Source of the DNA: CAYOEV01 sp964403075
GTDB taxonomy: Bacteria; Bacteroidota; Bacteroidia; Cytophagales; Cyclobacteriaceae
Assembly (NCBI GenBank): GCA_964403075.1
Contig: CAYOEV010000004.1
Coordinates: 1 to 64,000, forward strand
Length of the DNA stretch: 64,000 nucleotides
Direction: 5' to 3'
Shown piece after piece: positions 54,848-63,425 of the stretch. A model generated the notes under the pieces. That model was not told the origin of the DNA. It did not search any database and was given only the letters and a program-made list of their open reading frames with translations. Positions within the stretch are counted from its first letter, which is position 1, and each line of letters begins with the position of its first letter. The position numbers and the translations under genes are program-made.

Positions 54848-55587
54848 CAGGAAAAACGAAAATGCCCCGGTAAGTGGAAAACTTCGTGCAGGTCACCACT
54901 CGATAATAGCGCCTCAGGGTTGCCGGTAAGGAGAGGTTTTCCAAAATTTAAGCACCAAAACTGATCGGCATGTCGGGCAGTTAAAGATATTTCATGCGAC
55001 GCGATCAGGATACCATGACCATCGCTGCTCAGTGACCGCAATAATTCCAGCACCTCGGCTTTGTTGCGCATGTCCAGATGCGAAGTGGGCTCATCCAATA
55101 ATATCCACGGGGTGCGTTGGGCCAGTGCCCTGGCGATCATGCTCTTTTGTAACTGGCCATCACTCAGCTGATACAGTTTTTTGGTTGCGATGTATTGGAT
55201 CTCAGTTCGTTCTAGCGCCCATTCGATGGCCTCATGATCCAAAGGCGAAAGTCGACCTATCCAGTTTGAATAAGGATGACGGCCAAGGGCGACCAACTCG
55301 ATGACCGACAAATTTTGAGCACCTGGTTTTTCGGTGAGCACTACGCTGAGCATTTTGGCCAGACTCTTGGCAGTCAGGTCGTGCACCAGATCGTCGTCCA
55401 GCCATACTTTTCCCGACATGGGCTGCTGCATCCCTGCGATGGTACGTAAAAGTGTGGATTTACCCACTCCGTTTTGACCGACAATCGCACAAAAACTACC
55501 CCCATCCAAAGCTACGTTCAGGTCTTGTTGAAGCGGGTGCGCTTCTTCGTAGCCCAGAGTCAATGCTTCCAGCCTCAGTTTGCTCAT
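54847..55587 (-). CDS. btuD: Vitamin B12 / Fe-siderophore-type ABC transporter ATPase
   Basis: A 246-residue ABC ATPase (start ATG at 55587): Walker A GQNGVGKS (37-44), signature LSDGQ (141-145), Walker B ILLDEP (162-167) and an H-loop in IASHE. The neighbours are a FecCD-type permease and a binding protein, and a cobalamin riboswitch precedes the nearby btuB, so B12 is the most likely substrate although the ATPase itself cannot separate B12 from siderophores. ATG overlaps the permease stop by ATGA. Confidence 0.88.
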   Translation of the reverse strand: MSKLRLEALTLGYEEAHPLQQDLNVALDGGSFCAIVGQNGVGKSTLLRTIAGMQQPMSGKVWLDDDLVHDLTAKSLAKMLSVVLTEKPGAQNLSVIELVALGRHPYSNWIGRLSPLDHEAIEWALERTEIQYIATKKLYQLSDGQLQKSMIARALAQRTPWILLDEPTSHLDMRNKAEVLELLRSLSSDGHGILIASHEISLTARHADQFWCLNFGKPLLTGNPEALLSSGDLHEVFHLPGHFRFS

Positions 55588-56648
55588 CCGTCGAAGGAAT
55601 AATGAAGGTTGTTTTTTCGAATAATCAGCCAAATTACAAAAGGTGCCCCGATCAGCGAGGTCACGGCATTCAATGGAAGCGTTTCGGCCAGCCCGGGCAA
55701 CTGCGCCAGGAGGTCGAAAAATAACAGGGCGGCTGCCCCTATAAAAATGACCATGGGCGATAGATGCAGGTGATTGGATGTATTGAAAAACAAACGCGCC
55801 AGGTGTGGTACGGCAAGCCCAACAAAAGCCAGTGGCCCACAGAAAGCGGTTACTGTACCAGCAAGGATGCTGGTGTTCAGTATGATCAGGAGTCTGGTTT
55901 GTCTGATATTCAAACCAATGGAGCCGGCATAGTTTTCACCCATCGACCACGCGTTCAGCGGCTTTGACAATAGCAAGGCACCCAGGCTTCCCACCGAGAT
56001 TAGGGGAATAAACAGGGACAGCTCGCTCCAAGACAGACTACCCAGGCTGCCGAAGGTCCAGAAAACATAAGCTTGTATGTACTCGGATTTACTAAAATAT
56101 TGGAGGATGCTCACAAGGGCCGATGTAGCGGAAGCAAACATCAGACCGATGATCAGCAGCGATACACTGCTTTTCACTCGAAATGCGGCGATTGAAATTA
56201 CCACTAATACCAGGAAGCCACCCAAGGCTGCTCCAATAACCAGCAAACTGTTGAGGCCAAGGGTACTGAGGAGACTGAACGTTCCCAGGGAAACTCCCCC
56301 GAAAATAATTAACGAGACACCCAGACTGGCCCCTGATGAGATACCCAGTATGAAAGGACCCGCAAGGGGATTTCGAAAAAGGGTTTGCATTTGCAGACCA
56401 CTTAACCCCAGGGCACTGCCGGCCATGGCTGCCGTCAACGCTTTGGGTAATCGAAATTCCCAGACAATGCTGGACCAAACAGTTTTTTCTGCGGTACCCC
56501 CGGTGAGTATCACCAATAACTGGTCTGGGGGAATTTTAACTGAACCAAAAGACAGACTTAGCAAAAAGGCAAACACCACCAATAGAAATAACCACAGGCT
56601 CGTGATCCACCAACGGCGGTTAGAGGTTTCGAAATACTGGCTGATCAT
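55584..56648 (-). CDS. btuC: Vitamin B12 ABC transporter permease (FecCD family)
   Basis: A 354-residue inner-membrane permease with about ten helices: WITSLWLFLLVVFAFLLSLSFG at the start, then the conserved RLPKALTAAMAGSALGLSG, a GISSGASLGVSL loop and the cytoplasmic L-loop GPLAFVGLAVPHLAR. Family members form BtuC2D2 with two ATPases. ATGA overlaps on both sides give a tight btuF-btuC-btuD operon. Confidence 0.9.
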   Translation of the reverse strand: MISQYFETSNRRWWITSLWLFLLVVFAFLLSLSFGSVKIPPDQLLVILTGGTAEKTVWSSIVWEFRLPKALTAAMAGSALGLSGLQMQTLFRNPLAGPFILGISSGASLGVSLIIFGGVSLGTFSLLSTLGLNSLLVIGAALGGFLVLVVISIAAFRVKSSVSLLIIGLMFASATSALVSILQYFSKSEYIQAYVFWTFGSLGSLSWSELSLFIPLISVGSLGALLLSKPLNAWSMGENYAGSIGLNIRQTRLLIILNTSILAGTVTAFCGPLAFVGLAVPHLARLFFNTSNHLHLSPMVIFIGAAALLFFDLLAQLPGLAETLPLNAVTSLIGAPFVIWLIIRKNNLHYSFDG

Positions 56649-57739
56649 GGCAATTGCTCGTAAAAGGTGGTTTCATAATTGGGAAGTGCTTCCGGGTGGA
56701 GGATTTTGATAATATCTGCCAACACCAGGTCGGGTCGAGCGTATCCCGATTCGAAATAGTCATAGCCACCAGAAGGGTTTTTCTTTTTGCTGTAGTTGTA
56801 AACACGACCGGTTTGGAAAGCTTTGAACTGCGCATAACGCGGGTCTTGTTTGATCATTTCATCCCGTGACTCAAAACTGGAGGTGCCCAACCAAAAGTCG
56901 GCATCTATCGCTCGCTCCAAAACCGATTCAAAACTCAATTCCAGCCATGCCGGGCTGGCATCATTTTCCCAGACATATGCGCCACCGGCTTGCTCAAAGA
57001 ATTTGGCCGACCAGTTGTCACCCCCTGGCATAAACCAAGTATCGCCGTACATCACCCCGCTAAGTACCGATGGTGTTGTTTCCAGCTTTTGGGCCATTTG
57101 CATCAGGGAATCGCAGTTGTTGCGTATGGTCGTGAAAATCGAGTCGGCTTTTTCTACTTCGTGGAAAAGGGCCCCAAAAAATTTGATCCATTCAGCGCGA
57201 CCAAGGGGGCTATTTTCAAGGAAGTCACTGTTGTAGTACACGGGTATGCCCATGCTTTCTATTTTACTGAGCTGACCGTTTGATTGTCCCAAATCGAACG
57301 CGATGACTGCCTCGGGATCCAATTCGGTTAATATTTCCAGGTTCATGTCGTTATCTGGCCCCAGATTTCGGATTTCACCGTCAGCTACTCGTTTTTGTAA
57401 GGTGGGTGAACTGATGTAATCCGTCGTAGGAAAGCCCACCAACGCTTCCTCCCGCTCCAGCATGTTCAGAAATGGCAGATGTGTGGTGGAAGTGCATACT
57501 ATTCTTTTCAGGGGTTGGTGGATGCTATAAGTGATGGGTTCACGATGGGCCACAGAGGGTTGTTGTACTATGAGCCCCCAACCGCTTTTGGTTTTTACCA
57601 GTTGAAATCCTTTGGCATAAGCAATGGTTACGCCGTGGGTATTACTGAATGCTCTCTTTTTCTCCACGCCATGATGGCAGGAAAAAAAGGTAAATATCAA
57701 GAGCAACGACAGGCTACCTACTCGCGGAATAAATTTCAC
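56645..57739 (-). CDS. btuF: Cobalamin-binding periplasmic lipoprotein (BtuF-like)
   Basis: A class III substrate-binding protein of about 364 residues. I prefer the GTG at 57739, which leads straight into the signal and lipobox FTFFSC; an ATG at 57781 would add 14 residues. The PF01497 pattern is visible: RIVCTSTTHLPFLNMLE, VGFPTTDYISS, ILTELDPEAVIAFDLG and a GGDNWSAKFFEQAGG stretch. The context, with a FecCD permease, an ATPase and a cobalamin riboswitch, suggests B12 or another corrinoid. It is the first gene of btuFCD. Confidence 0.87.
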   Translation of the reverse strand: MKFIPRVGSLSLLLIFTFFSCHHGVEKKRAFSNTHGVTIAYAKGFQLVKTKSGWGLIVQQPSVAHREPITYSIHQPLKRIVCTSTTHLPFLNMLEREEALVGFPTTDYISSPTLQKRVADGEIRNLGPDNDMNLEILTELDPEAVIAFDLGQSNGQLSKIESMGIPVYYNSDFLENSPLGRAEWIKFFGALFHEVEKADSIFTTIRNNCDSLMQMAQKLETTPSVLSGVMYGDTWFMPGGDNWSAKFFEQAGGAYVWENDASPAWLELSFESVLERAIDADFWLGTSSFESRDEMIKQDPRYAQFKAFQTGRVYNYSKKKNPSGGYDYFESGYARPDLVLADIIKILHPEALPNYETTFYEQLP

Positions 57740-57799
57740 AGCGCAAAGTTGACCAAAAGAAAATATTTGAAGGTAATTCATCTATAATTGTGACGGTAT

Positions 57800-57966
57800 T
57801 TGGTACAACGCCCTAACAAGCGTTGTTTAATAGGGAATCTGGTGAAAAGCCGGAACTGTCCCCGCAACTGTAAATTCTTTTAGGCTGTTTCAGGTAACCA
57901 CTGATCGTCACATATGATGGTTGGGAAGGAGAAGCAAGCGATGGAATGAGTCAGGAGACCTGCCAG
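57800..57966 (+). ncRNA. Cobalamin (AdoCbl-type) riboswitch
   Basis: The conserved core is present in order: an ACAACG/CGTTGT stem, AATAGGGAA (57830 region), GGTGAAAAGCCGGAACTG with TCCCCGCAACTGTAA, and the B12 box AGTCAGGAGACCTGCC (57949-57964). It lies on the plus strand, upstream of btuB only. B12 binding should repress btuB. The riboswitch begins only about 20-60 bp from the divergent btuF start. Confidence 0.93.
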
Positions 57967-57984
57967 ATGCTTTGAAAACAAAAA

Positions 57985-57999
57985 GCCTCGGGAGAAGGC
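57985..57999 (+). promoter_or_regulatory. Possible RBS-sequestering hairpin of the btuB riboswitch
   Basis: GCCT (57985-57988), loop CGGGAGA, AGGC (57996-57999), which buries the GGGAG purine stretch just before the ATG at 58008. Plausible expression platform, but the short stem is weak and alternative pairings were not tested. Confidence 0.35.
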
Positions 58000-58007
58000 G
58001 GGAAACC

Positions 58008-59879
58008 ATGAGAAAGTTGCTAATACTAAAAGTCGCCTTCTTAGGCGCGGGGTTATCTGTCCAGGCACAGGAGCCTCCCAAGACCATTCAAATGAATGAA
58101 ATGGTCGTCACTGGAAATCGAGTCGCCACACCTATTGAAAAATCAGGTAAAGCCATCTTCACGTTAGATTCTGCCCGGCTGAGTAAGCAAGCTGGGCGTA
58201 CCGTTGCCGAGGTGTTGAATGAAGTGCCGGGTGTGCAGATGGATGGACAGTTCAACACGCCAGGTACCAACATCGGTTATTTTGTGAGGGGTGCAGCGAG
58301 CAAACGAACGTTGATTTTGATTGACGGTATTCCTTACAATGACCCTTCGCTTATCGATCAGGTCTATGACCTGCGTTTACTAGACATCAATCAGGTTGAA
58401 TCCATAGAAATTGTTAGGGGAGGGCTGAGTGCCTTATATGGCACAGGTGCAGCGGCGGCAGTGATTAACATCCGTTTAAAACAGTCGTCTAAAAAGCGTA
58501 TCTCAGGTCAGGCCGGTCTGACGTTAGGATCTTTTGGGCGCGTATCACCAAATGTAAATGTCAATGGTACTTCAGGCGATTGGAGTTATCAGGTGCAAAC
58601 GGCACTGGAGTCCGTAGATGGATTTTCAGCGGCCTTGGACGATGACCCTAATTTAGACTTCGACAATGATGGGTTCCAGCGCTTCAACGCTTTGGGCCGT
58701 TTGAATTATCAGTTGGATGACAGTTGGAAATTAGGTACATTCTTCGCAGTCGACGACTTTGAAGCAGAGTTTGATGCAGGCGCGCTCACCGATGATCCCA
58801 ACGCGCTGGCGGAAACCAACCAGAACCGGTACGGACTGACCGTAGATTACAACAGAGAAGGCTGGTCAATCAAGCAACAGGCTGGCTGGGCATTGATCGA
58901 CCGGAAATTTGAATCGACTGCTTTCTCCGGTCCGGAATATGATGCACGTAATTTCCAGTACGATGGACAAGCGACCTGGTTTGCTTCTTCAGAGCTCACG
59001 GTCATTGGTGGATTGAACGTTCAGTCGTTGGAATATGAACAAGTGGACTTACCTGATTCTGTAAGCGCTATTTTTGATTTCAGCAGTTGGGCACCCTTTG
59101 CCGCTATCATTTTCGAAACAGGTGATTTCAATTTTCAGGTAGCCGGACGGATCAACCAACACAGTGATTACGGAACGGCCGCTGTGTACAACATAAATCC
59201 TTCCTATTTATTCCGATTTGCAGGGGCAAGTTTAAAAGCATTTGGTTCCTACAGCACCGCCTACAATACACCTTCTTTGTTCCAATTACAGGATCCCAAC
59301 TTCGGTAACGTGGACTTGGAGCCGGAGACCTCTAAAAATGGTGAATTGGGGGTGTCCTGGTTGGGCGAGCGTTTCCGTTCGACGTTGATTTATTTCCAAC
59401 GAACAGACGCGGACTTCATCGATTTCCGCATCTTGAGCTTTACGCCCTTTGAGGGGGAGTATTTCAATGCAGAGGGTCGCTCCCGCCTAGAAGGGGTGGA
59501 ATGGGATGGAAACTACCGCATAGGCGATGCACTTACGTTGAATGCGAATTATACATTTCTCAGTCAGGTAAGTGGAGGAGACCTCCGTTTTCGTGTGCCT
59601 AAACATAAAGTAAATGCCGCACTGGATTATCAGGGCAAAAATTGGAATGCCGGGATGAGTTACACCTGGACTGGAGCACGCGCCCAGCAAGATCCTTTGA
59701 CCTTTGGACGCGTGCCAACAGATGCTTTTGGTTTATTGAATCTCTACGCTGGCTTGCGCTTAAATAATCTGGAATTGAAAGGTGCCGTAAATAACCTAAC
59801 AGACACTGATTATGAGGCCATTCTGGGATTTACGTCGGTAGGTAGAAATTACCAGATGGCCATCAGCTATAATTTTTAG
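58008..59879 (+). CDS. btuB: BtuB-like TonB-dependent vitamin B12 receptor
   Basis: A 623-residue outer-membrane receptor. I start at the ATG at 58008, since an upstream frame would begin within the riboswitch. Signal peptide (1-21, to VQAQ), TonB-box-like MNEMVVTGNR, plug with VLNEVPGVQMDGQ and GNTGYF-like NIGYFVRGAASKRTLILIDGIPYNDP and VESIEIVRGGLSALYGTGAAAAVI, then a barrel to the terminal YQMAISYNF, ending in F. Control by the riboswitch makes B12 the likely ligand. The 3' end overlaps the convergent meaB by 17 bp. Confidence 0.9.
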   Translation: MRKLLILKVAFLGAGLSVQAQEPPKTIQMNEMVVTGNRVATPIEKSGKAIFTLDSARLSKQAGRTVAEVLNEVPGVQMDGQFNTPGTNIGYFVRGAASKRTLILIDGIPYNDPSLIDQVYDLRLLDINQVESIEIVRGGLSALYGTGAAAAVINIRLKQSSKKRISGQAGLTLGSFGRVSPNVNVNGTSGDWSYQVQTALESVDGFSAALDDDPNLDFDNDGFQRFNALGRLNYQLDDSWKLGTFFAVDDFEAEFDAGALTDDPNALAETNQNRYGLTVDYNREGWSIKQQAGWALIDRKFESTAFSGPEYDARNFQYDGQATWFASSELTVIGGLNVQSLEYEQVDLPDSVSAIFDFSSWAPFAAIIFETGDFNFQVAGRINQHSDYGTAAVYNINPSYLFRFAGASLKAFGSYSTAYNTPSLFQLQDPNFGNVDLEPETSKNGELGVSWLGERFRSTLIYFQRTDADFIDFRILSFTPFEGEYFNAEGRSRLEGVEWDGNYRIGDALTLNANYTFLSQVSGGDLRFRVPKHKVNAALDYQGKNWNAGMSYTWTGARAQQDPLTFGRVPTDAFGLLNLYAGLRLNNLELKGAVNNLTDTDYEAILGFTSVGRNYQMAISYNF

Positions 59880-60834
59880 TCAGATGGTCCAGTGCCGTGC
59901 GAATGGACCATTGAGCGGAGGAGATTTTTTCCTCCGCTTTTTTTATTTCTTCTCGCTTTTGTGGGTCCTGAAAAAATCTATCTAGCCAGCGTTGTCTAAG
60001 CAAGGAATGGAACCAGTGGATTTGCTGGTTGTTGCGTTGTTCCTCAAACCAACCGGAGGCGTTTATGGCGGCAATAAATGTGGCCACTTGCTGGCTCACA
60101 TCCTCAAGCCCCAGTCCGGTCAGGGCGGAACAGGTACCTACTTGTACTTTCTGGCCCGATCCAGGCAACGGGTAGAGATGTAATGCCTGCTCGAATGCCA
60201 TCTGGGCACGTTTGGCCTGAGCAGGATCAGTGTCTGCTTTGTTGATGAAGATACCATCGGCCATCTCCATAATGCCACGTTTGATACCCTGCAACTCATC
60301 ACCCCCGGTAGGCAATAGCAACAGCAGGAAGAAGTCTACCATTTCTTTGACAGCTGTTTCAGACTGTCCAACACCTACTGTTTCCACAATAATGGTATCG
60401 AATCCTGCCGCTTCACATAAAAGCATGGCTTCGCGAGTTTTCTCTGCTACACCACCGAGGGTGGTACCCGAAGGCGACGGACGAATGTATGCCCGTGGGT
60501 GCTGGGATAGTTCATCCATCCGGGTTTTATCTCCCATGATGCTACCTCGGGTGCGCGTGCTGGTTGGATCTACAGAGAGCACTGCCAAACGCTTTCCCTG
60601 CTCTACCAGGTGGAGACCATATTTTTCTATAAAAGTGCTTTTTCCAACGCCCGGGACGCCGGTAATTCCCACGCGGAGTGTCTGAGAAGTCGTTTGGATG
60701 AGACGATCCATCAATTGCCCTGCCAATATTTGATGCGCCGCAAGCGTACTTTCGACAAGCGTAATGCCTCGACTGAGCCAACGAATTTCTCCCGAGCGAA
60801 TGCCATAAACCAATGATTCCAAATCGTATTGCAC
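59863..60834 (-). CDS. meaB: Methylmalonyl-CoA mutase-associated GTPase
   Basis: A 323-residue SIMIBI-class P-loop GTPase of the MeaB/ArgK family, which loads and protects adenosylcobalamin on methylmalonyl-CoA mutase. Opening YGIRSGEIRWLSRGITLVES is the family pattern. Walker A is GVPGVGKS (59-66), and later IIVETVGVGQSE and INKADTDP supply switch and NKxD motifs. I prefer the GTG at 60834, since it gives the usual family length; ATG at 60921 would add 29 residues. It overlaps btuB convergently. No mutase gene is in the window. Confidence 0.93.
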   Translation of the reverse strand: MQYDLESLVYGIRSGEIRWLSRGITLVESTLAAHQILAGQLMDRLIQTTSQTLRVGITGVPGVGKSTFIEKYGLHLVEQGKRLAVLSVDPTSTRTRGSIMGDKTRMDELSQHPRAYIRPSPSGTTLGGVAEKTREAMLLCEAAGFDTIIVETVGVGQSETAVKEMVDFFLLLLLPTGGDELQGIKRGIMEMADGIFINKADTDPAQAKRAQMAFEQALHLYPLPGSGQKVQVGTCSALTGLGLEDVSQQVATFIAAINASGWFEEQRNNQQIHWFHSLLRQRWLDRFFQDPQKREEIKKAEEKISSAQWSIRTALDHLTKNYS

Positions 60835-60937
60835 AGGGCAAATTTTAAGAATGCTTTCGTTTTTGTGTAATTTGATGCAAATATTTGGCGGACAGGCATA
60901 AAGTTTGTTCCAATGTGTCATTAAACACCACCTTAAA

Positions 60938-62224
60938 ATGCTTAAAAAATTCTGGTTTGACGTCGTCATGGGCACAGCGTTTATTTTCGCTTTCCTGTGG
61001 TTACTTTCTCAGCTGTTCTTCCTGAAAATATTTGACATCTTCGACCCAGTGGGTGAGACGCTATCCGATATGGAAGTGACGGATGTGGTCTTTTCTCAAC
61101 TGATGGACGATCCCATTTTGGATGACCGCATTTTGCTCGTTAACGTGGGTGCACAGACGCGTTTGGAATACATTGCCTTATTAGATAGCGTTAAAAAGTA
61201 CGACCCGGCGGCCATTGGCTATGACATCATCATGTATCCGCGTGACACGGCAGATTTCAATTATTATCCTGACGAGGAGTCCATTTTTGAGGCCATGATG
61301 ATAGACACTGCCTTCTATTATTCTTTGTCGGATGTCGACAACCTGGTGATGGTCAATAAGCTTATTTATAATGAATATACGGATGAATTTGACAGCACGG
61401 AATCTTCTACGCTCATGCCTCCCAATGCAATGGTCGCCTTTGCCAATTTGATTACGGATGCGGAGAGTCAGGAAGATTTAAAGATGTGTAGGGAATTCAA
61501 TCCTAAACTACCCTATCATGATGGGAAGGACGTTCTTGCTTTTTCTGTAAAAATGGCTTCCTACATCGATTCAGCAAAAGCCGCACGCTTCCTGGAAAGA
61601 GAAAACGAGGTAGAGGTGATCAAGTACCGTGGCAATATTATCGATTATGGGGCCACTGAGCTAACGTTTAAGTATACGGCCATCGATTGGTGGGAAATCT
61701 TGGAGTATGGGATAGACCCCACCCTTGTCAAAGACAAGCTCGTCATTTTTTGTTATCTCGGTGATGTAATGGGCGATCAGTATGCGTTTGAGGATAAATT
61801 CTTTTCTCCCATGAATGCCAAGTATGTCGGTCGGGCATTTCCGGACATGTATGGGGGGGTTATTCACGCAAATATCATCTCAATGATTCTGGATGAAGAT
61901 TACATAGGTCAGTTAACTGAAGTGCAAAAAATTGTTTTGGCGGTTTTCATATGCTTCTTCAACGTTATGATTTTCAGTTGGATATATAAAAGGATTCCAC
62001 GGTGGTACGACGGACTGACTAAATTAATTCAGGCCATTGAGATTCTTGGCTTGCTTTTTGCGATGGTCTATGTGTTGGATGTTTTTAGTGTGAAGTTGGA
62101 CCTGACACTTACACTTGTGGTAGTGGCTTTGGTTGGTGATTCATTGGAGGTTTATTTCGGTGTAGTGAAGAATTCACTGACGAAAGAGGGTCGAAAGGAG
62201 CTCTTTAAAGTATCCAAGATTTAA
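60938..62224 (+). CDS. CHASE2-domain membrane protein without an output domain
   Basis: A 428-residue protein: one N-terminal membrane segment (about 8-28), a large extracytoplasmic region (about 30-330) resembling CHASE2, and three C-terminal membrane segments (about 335-415) before a short tail. CHASE2-like features are VGAQTRLEYIALLDSVKKYDPAAIGYDI and KLVIFCYLGDVMGDQYAF, with GRAFPDMYGGVIHANII. CHASE2 normally precedes a kinase, cyclase or GGDEF; none is present. It is followed after 20 bp by a FecR-like gene, so the pair probably acts together. Confidence 0.78.
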   Translation: MLKKFWFDVVMGTAFIFAFLWLLSQLFFLKIFDIFDPVGETLSDMEVTDVVFSQLMDDPILDDRILLVNVGAQTRLEYIALLDSVKKYDPAAIGYDIIMYPRDTADFNYYPDEESIFEAMMIDTAFYYSLSDVDNLVMVNKLIYNEYTDEFDSTESSTLMPPNAMVAFANLITDAESQEDLKMCREFNPKLPYHDGKDVLAFSVKMASYIDSAKAARFLERENEVEVIKYRGNIIDYGATELTFKYTAIDWWEILEYGIDPTLVKDKLVIFCYLGDVMGDQYAFEDKFFSPMNAKYVGRAFPDMYGGVIHANIISMILDEDYIGQLTEVQKIVLAVFICFFNVMIFSWIYKRIPRWYDGLTKLIQAIEILGLLFAMVYVLDVFSVKLDLTLTLVVVALVGDSLEVYFGVVKNSLTKEGRKELFKVSKI

Positions 62225-62244
62225 AGGTTGTAAAATATTTAAAC

Positions 62245-63189
62245 ATGCGTAATACAATGAGAAAAATTGTTTCATTAACAGTAGCACTTTTGGTGCTATT
62301 CATGGCAGAAACGGTTTTGGCTCAAGGCTACACTTTCCGAGTTCTAGCCAATAAGGGTCAAAATAAGGTGAAAAGAGCAAATGGTCAGACTACTGCTCTT
62401 CGTACAGGAGTAACTTTGAATGATGGTGACGAATTGATTACCACTTCAGGTTCATACGTGGGATTGTTGCACAAAAGCGGCAAAACCATTGAAATCAGAC
62501 AGCCCGGTACACGTACGGTGACGAGCATGGCTAAGACCGTCAACGTGGGGTCGAGCTCTGTTTCCGCGCGAATGTCAAAATTCATTGACAAGAAAATGCA
62601 GGAAAAGGAATCTGGTAGTTACAAAGCGAGATTGGCCGCTACGGGAGCTTTGAAGAATACAAGAGGCGCGGAGGATGAAATTACTGTTTATTTGTCCTCT
62701 CAGAACAAAAACCAGTTTCTAGAAGAGCATGTGATTGTGAGTTGGGAGCCTTTGGCCGACATAGCCACCTACAAAGTGGAGGTGCGTAACCTCTTCGATG
62801 AAGTGGTCTACGCCGCAGAAACATCTGAAACAAAAATTTTGCTGGACATGGCTAGCCCAGAGTTGGCCAACGATCAGAATTTCTACATTGTTAATGTCAC
62901 CGACAAGGCCAATTCTGATGTGAATTCACCTTCTGTAGCCATGAAAAAAGTGACGGAAGCAGATGCCATTGCAAGTTTGGAGGAACTCAAAAACGAAATC
63001 CCTGAGGAGACTCCGTTGAGTAAATTGATCTATGCATCTTTTTATGAAGAAAATGGCTACCTCGCTGACGCAGTTACCAAGTATGAAGAAGCCATAGAAA
63101 TGGCACCTGACATTGAAGATTTCAAGCAATTGTATGAAAACTTCTTATTGATCAACGGACTGAAATCCTTTGAGGAAGAGGAAAAGTAA
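62245..63189 (+). CDS. Exported FecR-like domain protein with TPR-like C terminus
   Basis: A 314-residue protein with a signal peptide (about 1-26; LAQ). Residues 28-105 look like a FecR-type beta domain (LRTGVTLNDGDELITTSGSYVGLL and a KTIEIRQPGTR strand). An Ig/FN3-like stretch (about 145-235) follows, and the C-terminal 75 residues read as TPR-like helices (ENGYLADAVTKYEEAIEMAP). No FecI or TonB gene is present. It probably shares the periplasm with the CHASE2 protein. The ATG at 62257 is another possible start. A strong terminator follows. Confidence 0.75.
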   Translation: MRNTMRKIVSLTVALLVLFMAETVLAQGYTFRVLANKGQNKVKRANGQTTALRTGVTLNDGDELITTSGSYVGLLHKSGKTIEIRQPGTRTVTSMAKTVNVGSSSVSARMSKFIDKKMQEKESGSYKARLAATGALKNTRGAEDEITVYLSSQNKNQFLEEHVIVSWEPLADIATYKVEVRNLFDEVVYAAETSETKILLDMASPELANDQNFYIVNVTDKANSDVNSPSVAMKKVTEADAIASLEELKNEIPEETPLSKLIYASFYEENGYLADAVTKYEEAIEMAPDIEDFKQLYENFLLINGLKSFEEEEK

Positions 63190-63222
63190 GTGTCAATAAA
63201 TTGGTAGCCTAAAGGCATGTTG

Positions 63223-63254
63223 AAACCCCTTTCGATAGAGAAAGGGGTTTTTTA
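63223..63254 (+). terminator. Intrinsic terminator after the CHASE2-FecR operon
   Basis: ACCCCTTTC (63225-63233), loop GATAGA, GAAAGGGGT (63240-63248), then T run. A strong, perfect 9-bp stem. It separates the FecR-like gene from pyrR. Confidence 0.88.
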
Positions 63255-63425
63255 ATGTCATTTGACATGGGCATTAATCAGTTTTAGCTTGTGCGCGTAT
63301 CTACCATCAGATATTACTGCCCCTGTAATTATAAGTGGTGACGGCATCTTATTTGTCTGAAGCACGTTGGACGATTCACCAAATCCTGTGGCTTATCTCT
63401 TTTTCACTATTTTTGCTATCAGCAA

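Noticed and set aside
57921..58007. btuB start at 57921
   Set aside because: It lies inside the cobalamin aptamer and before the signal peptide.
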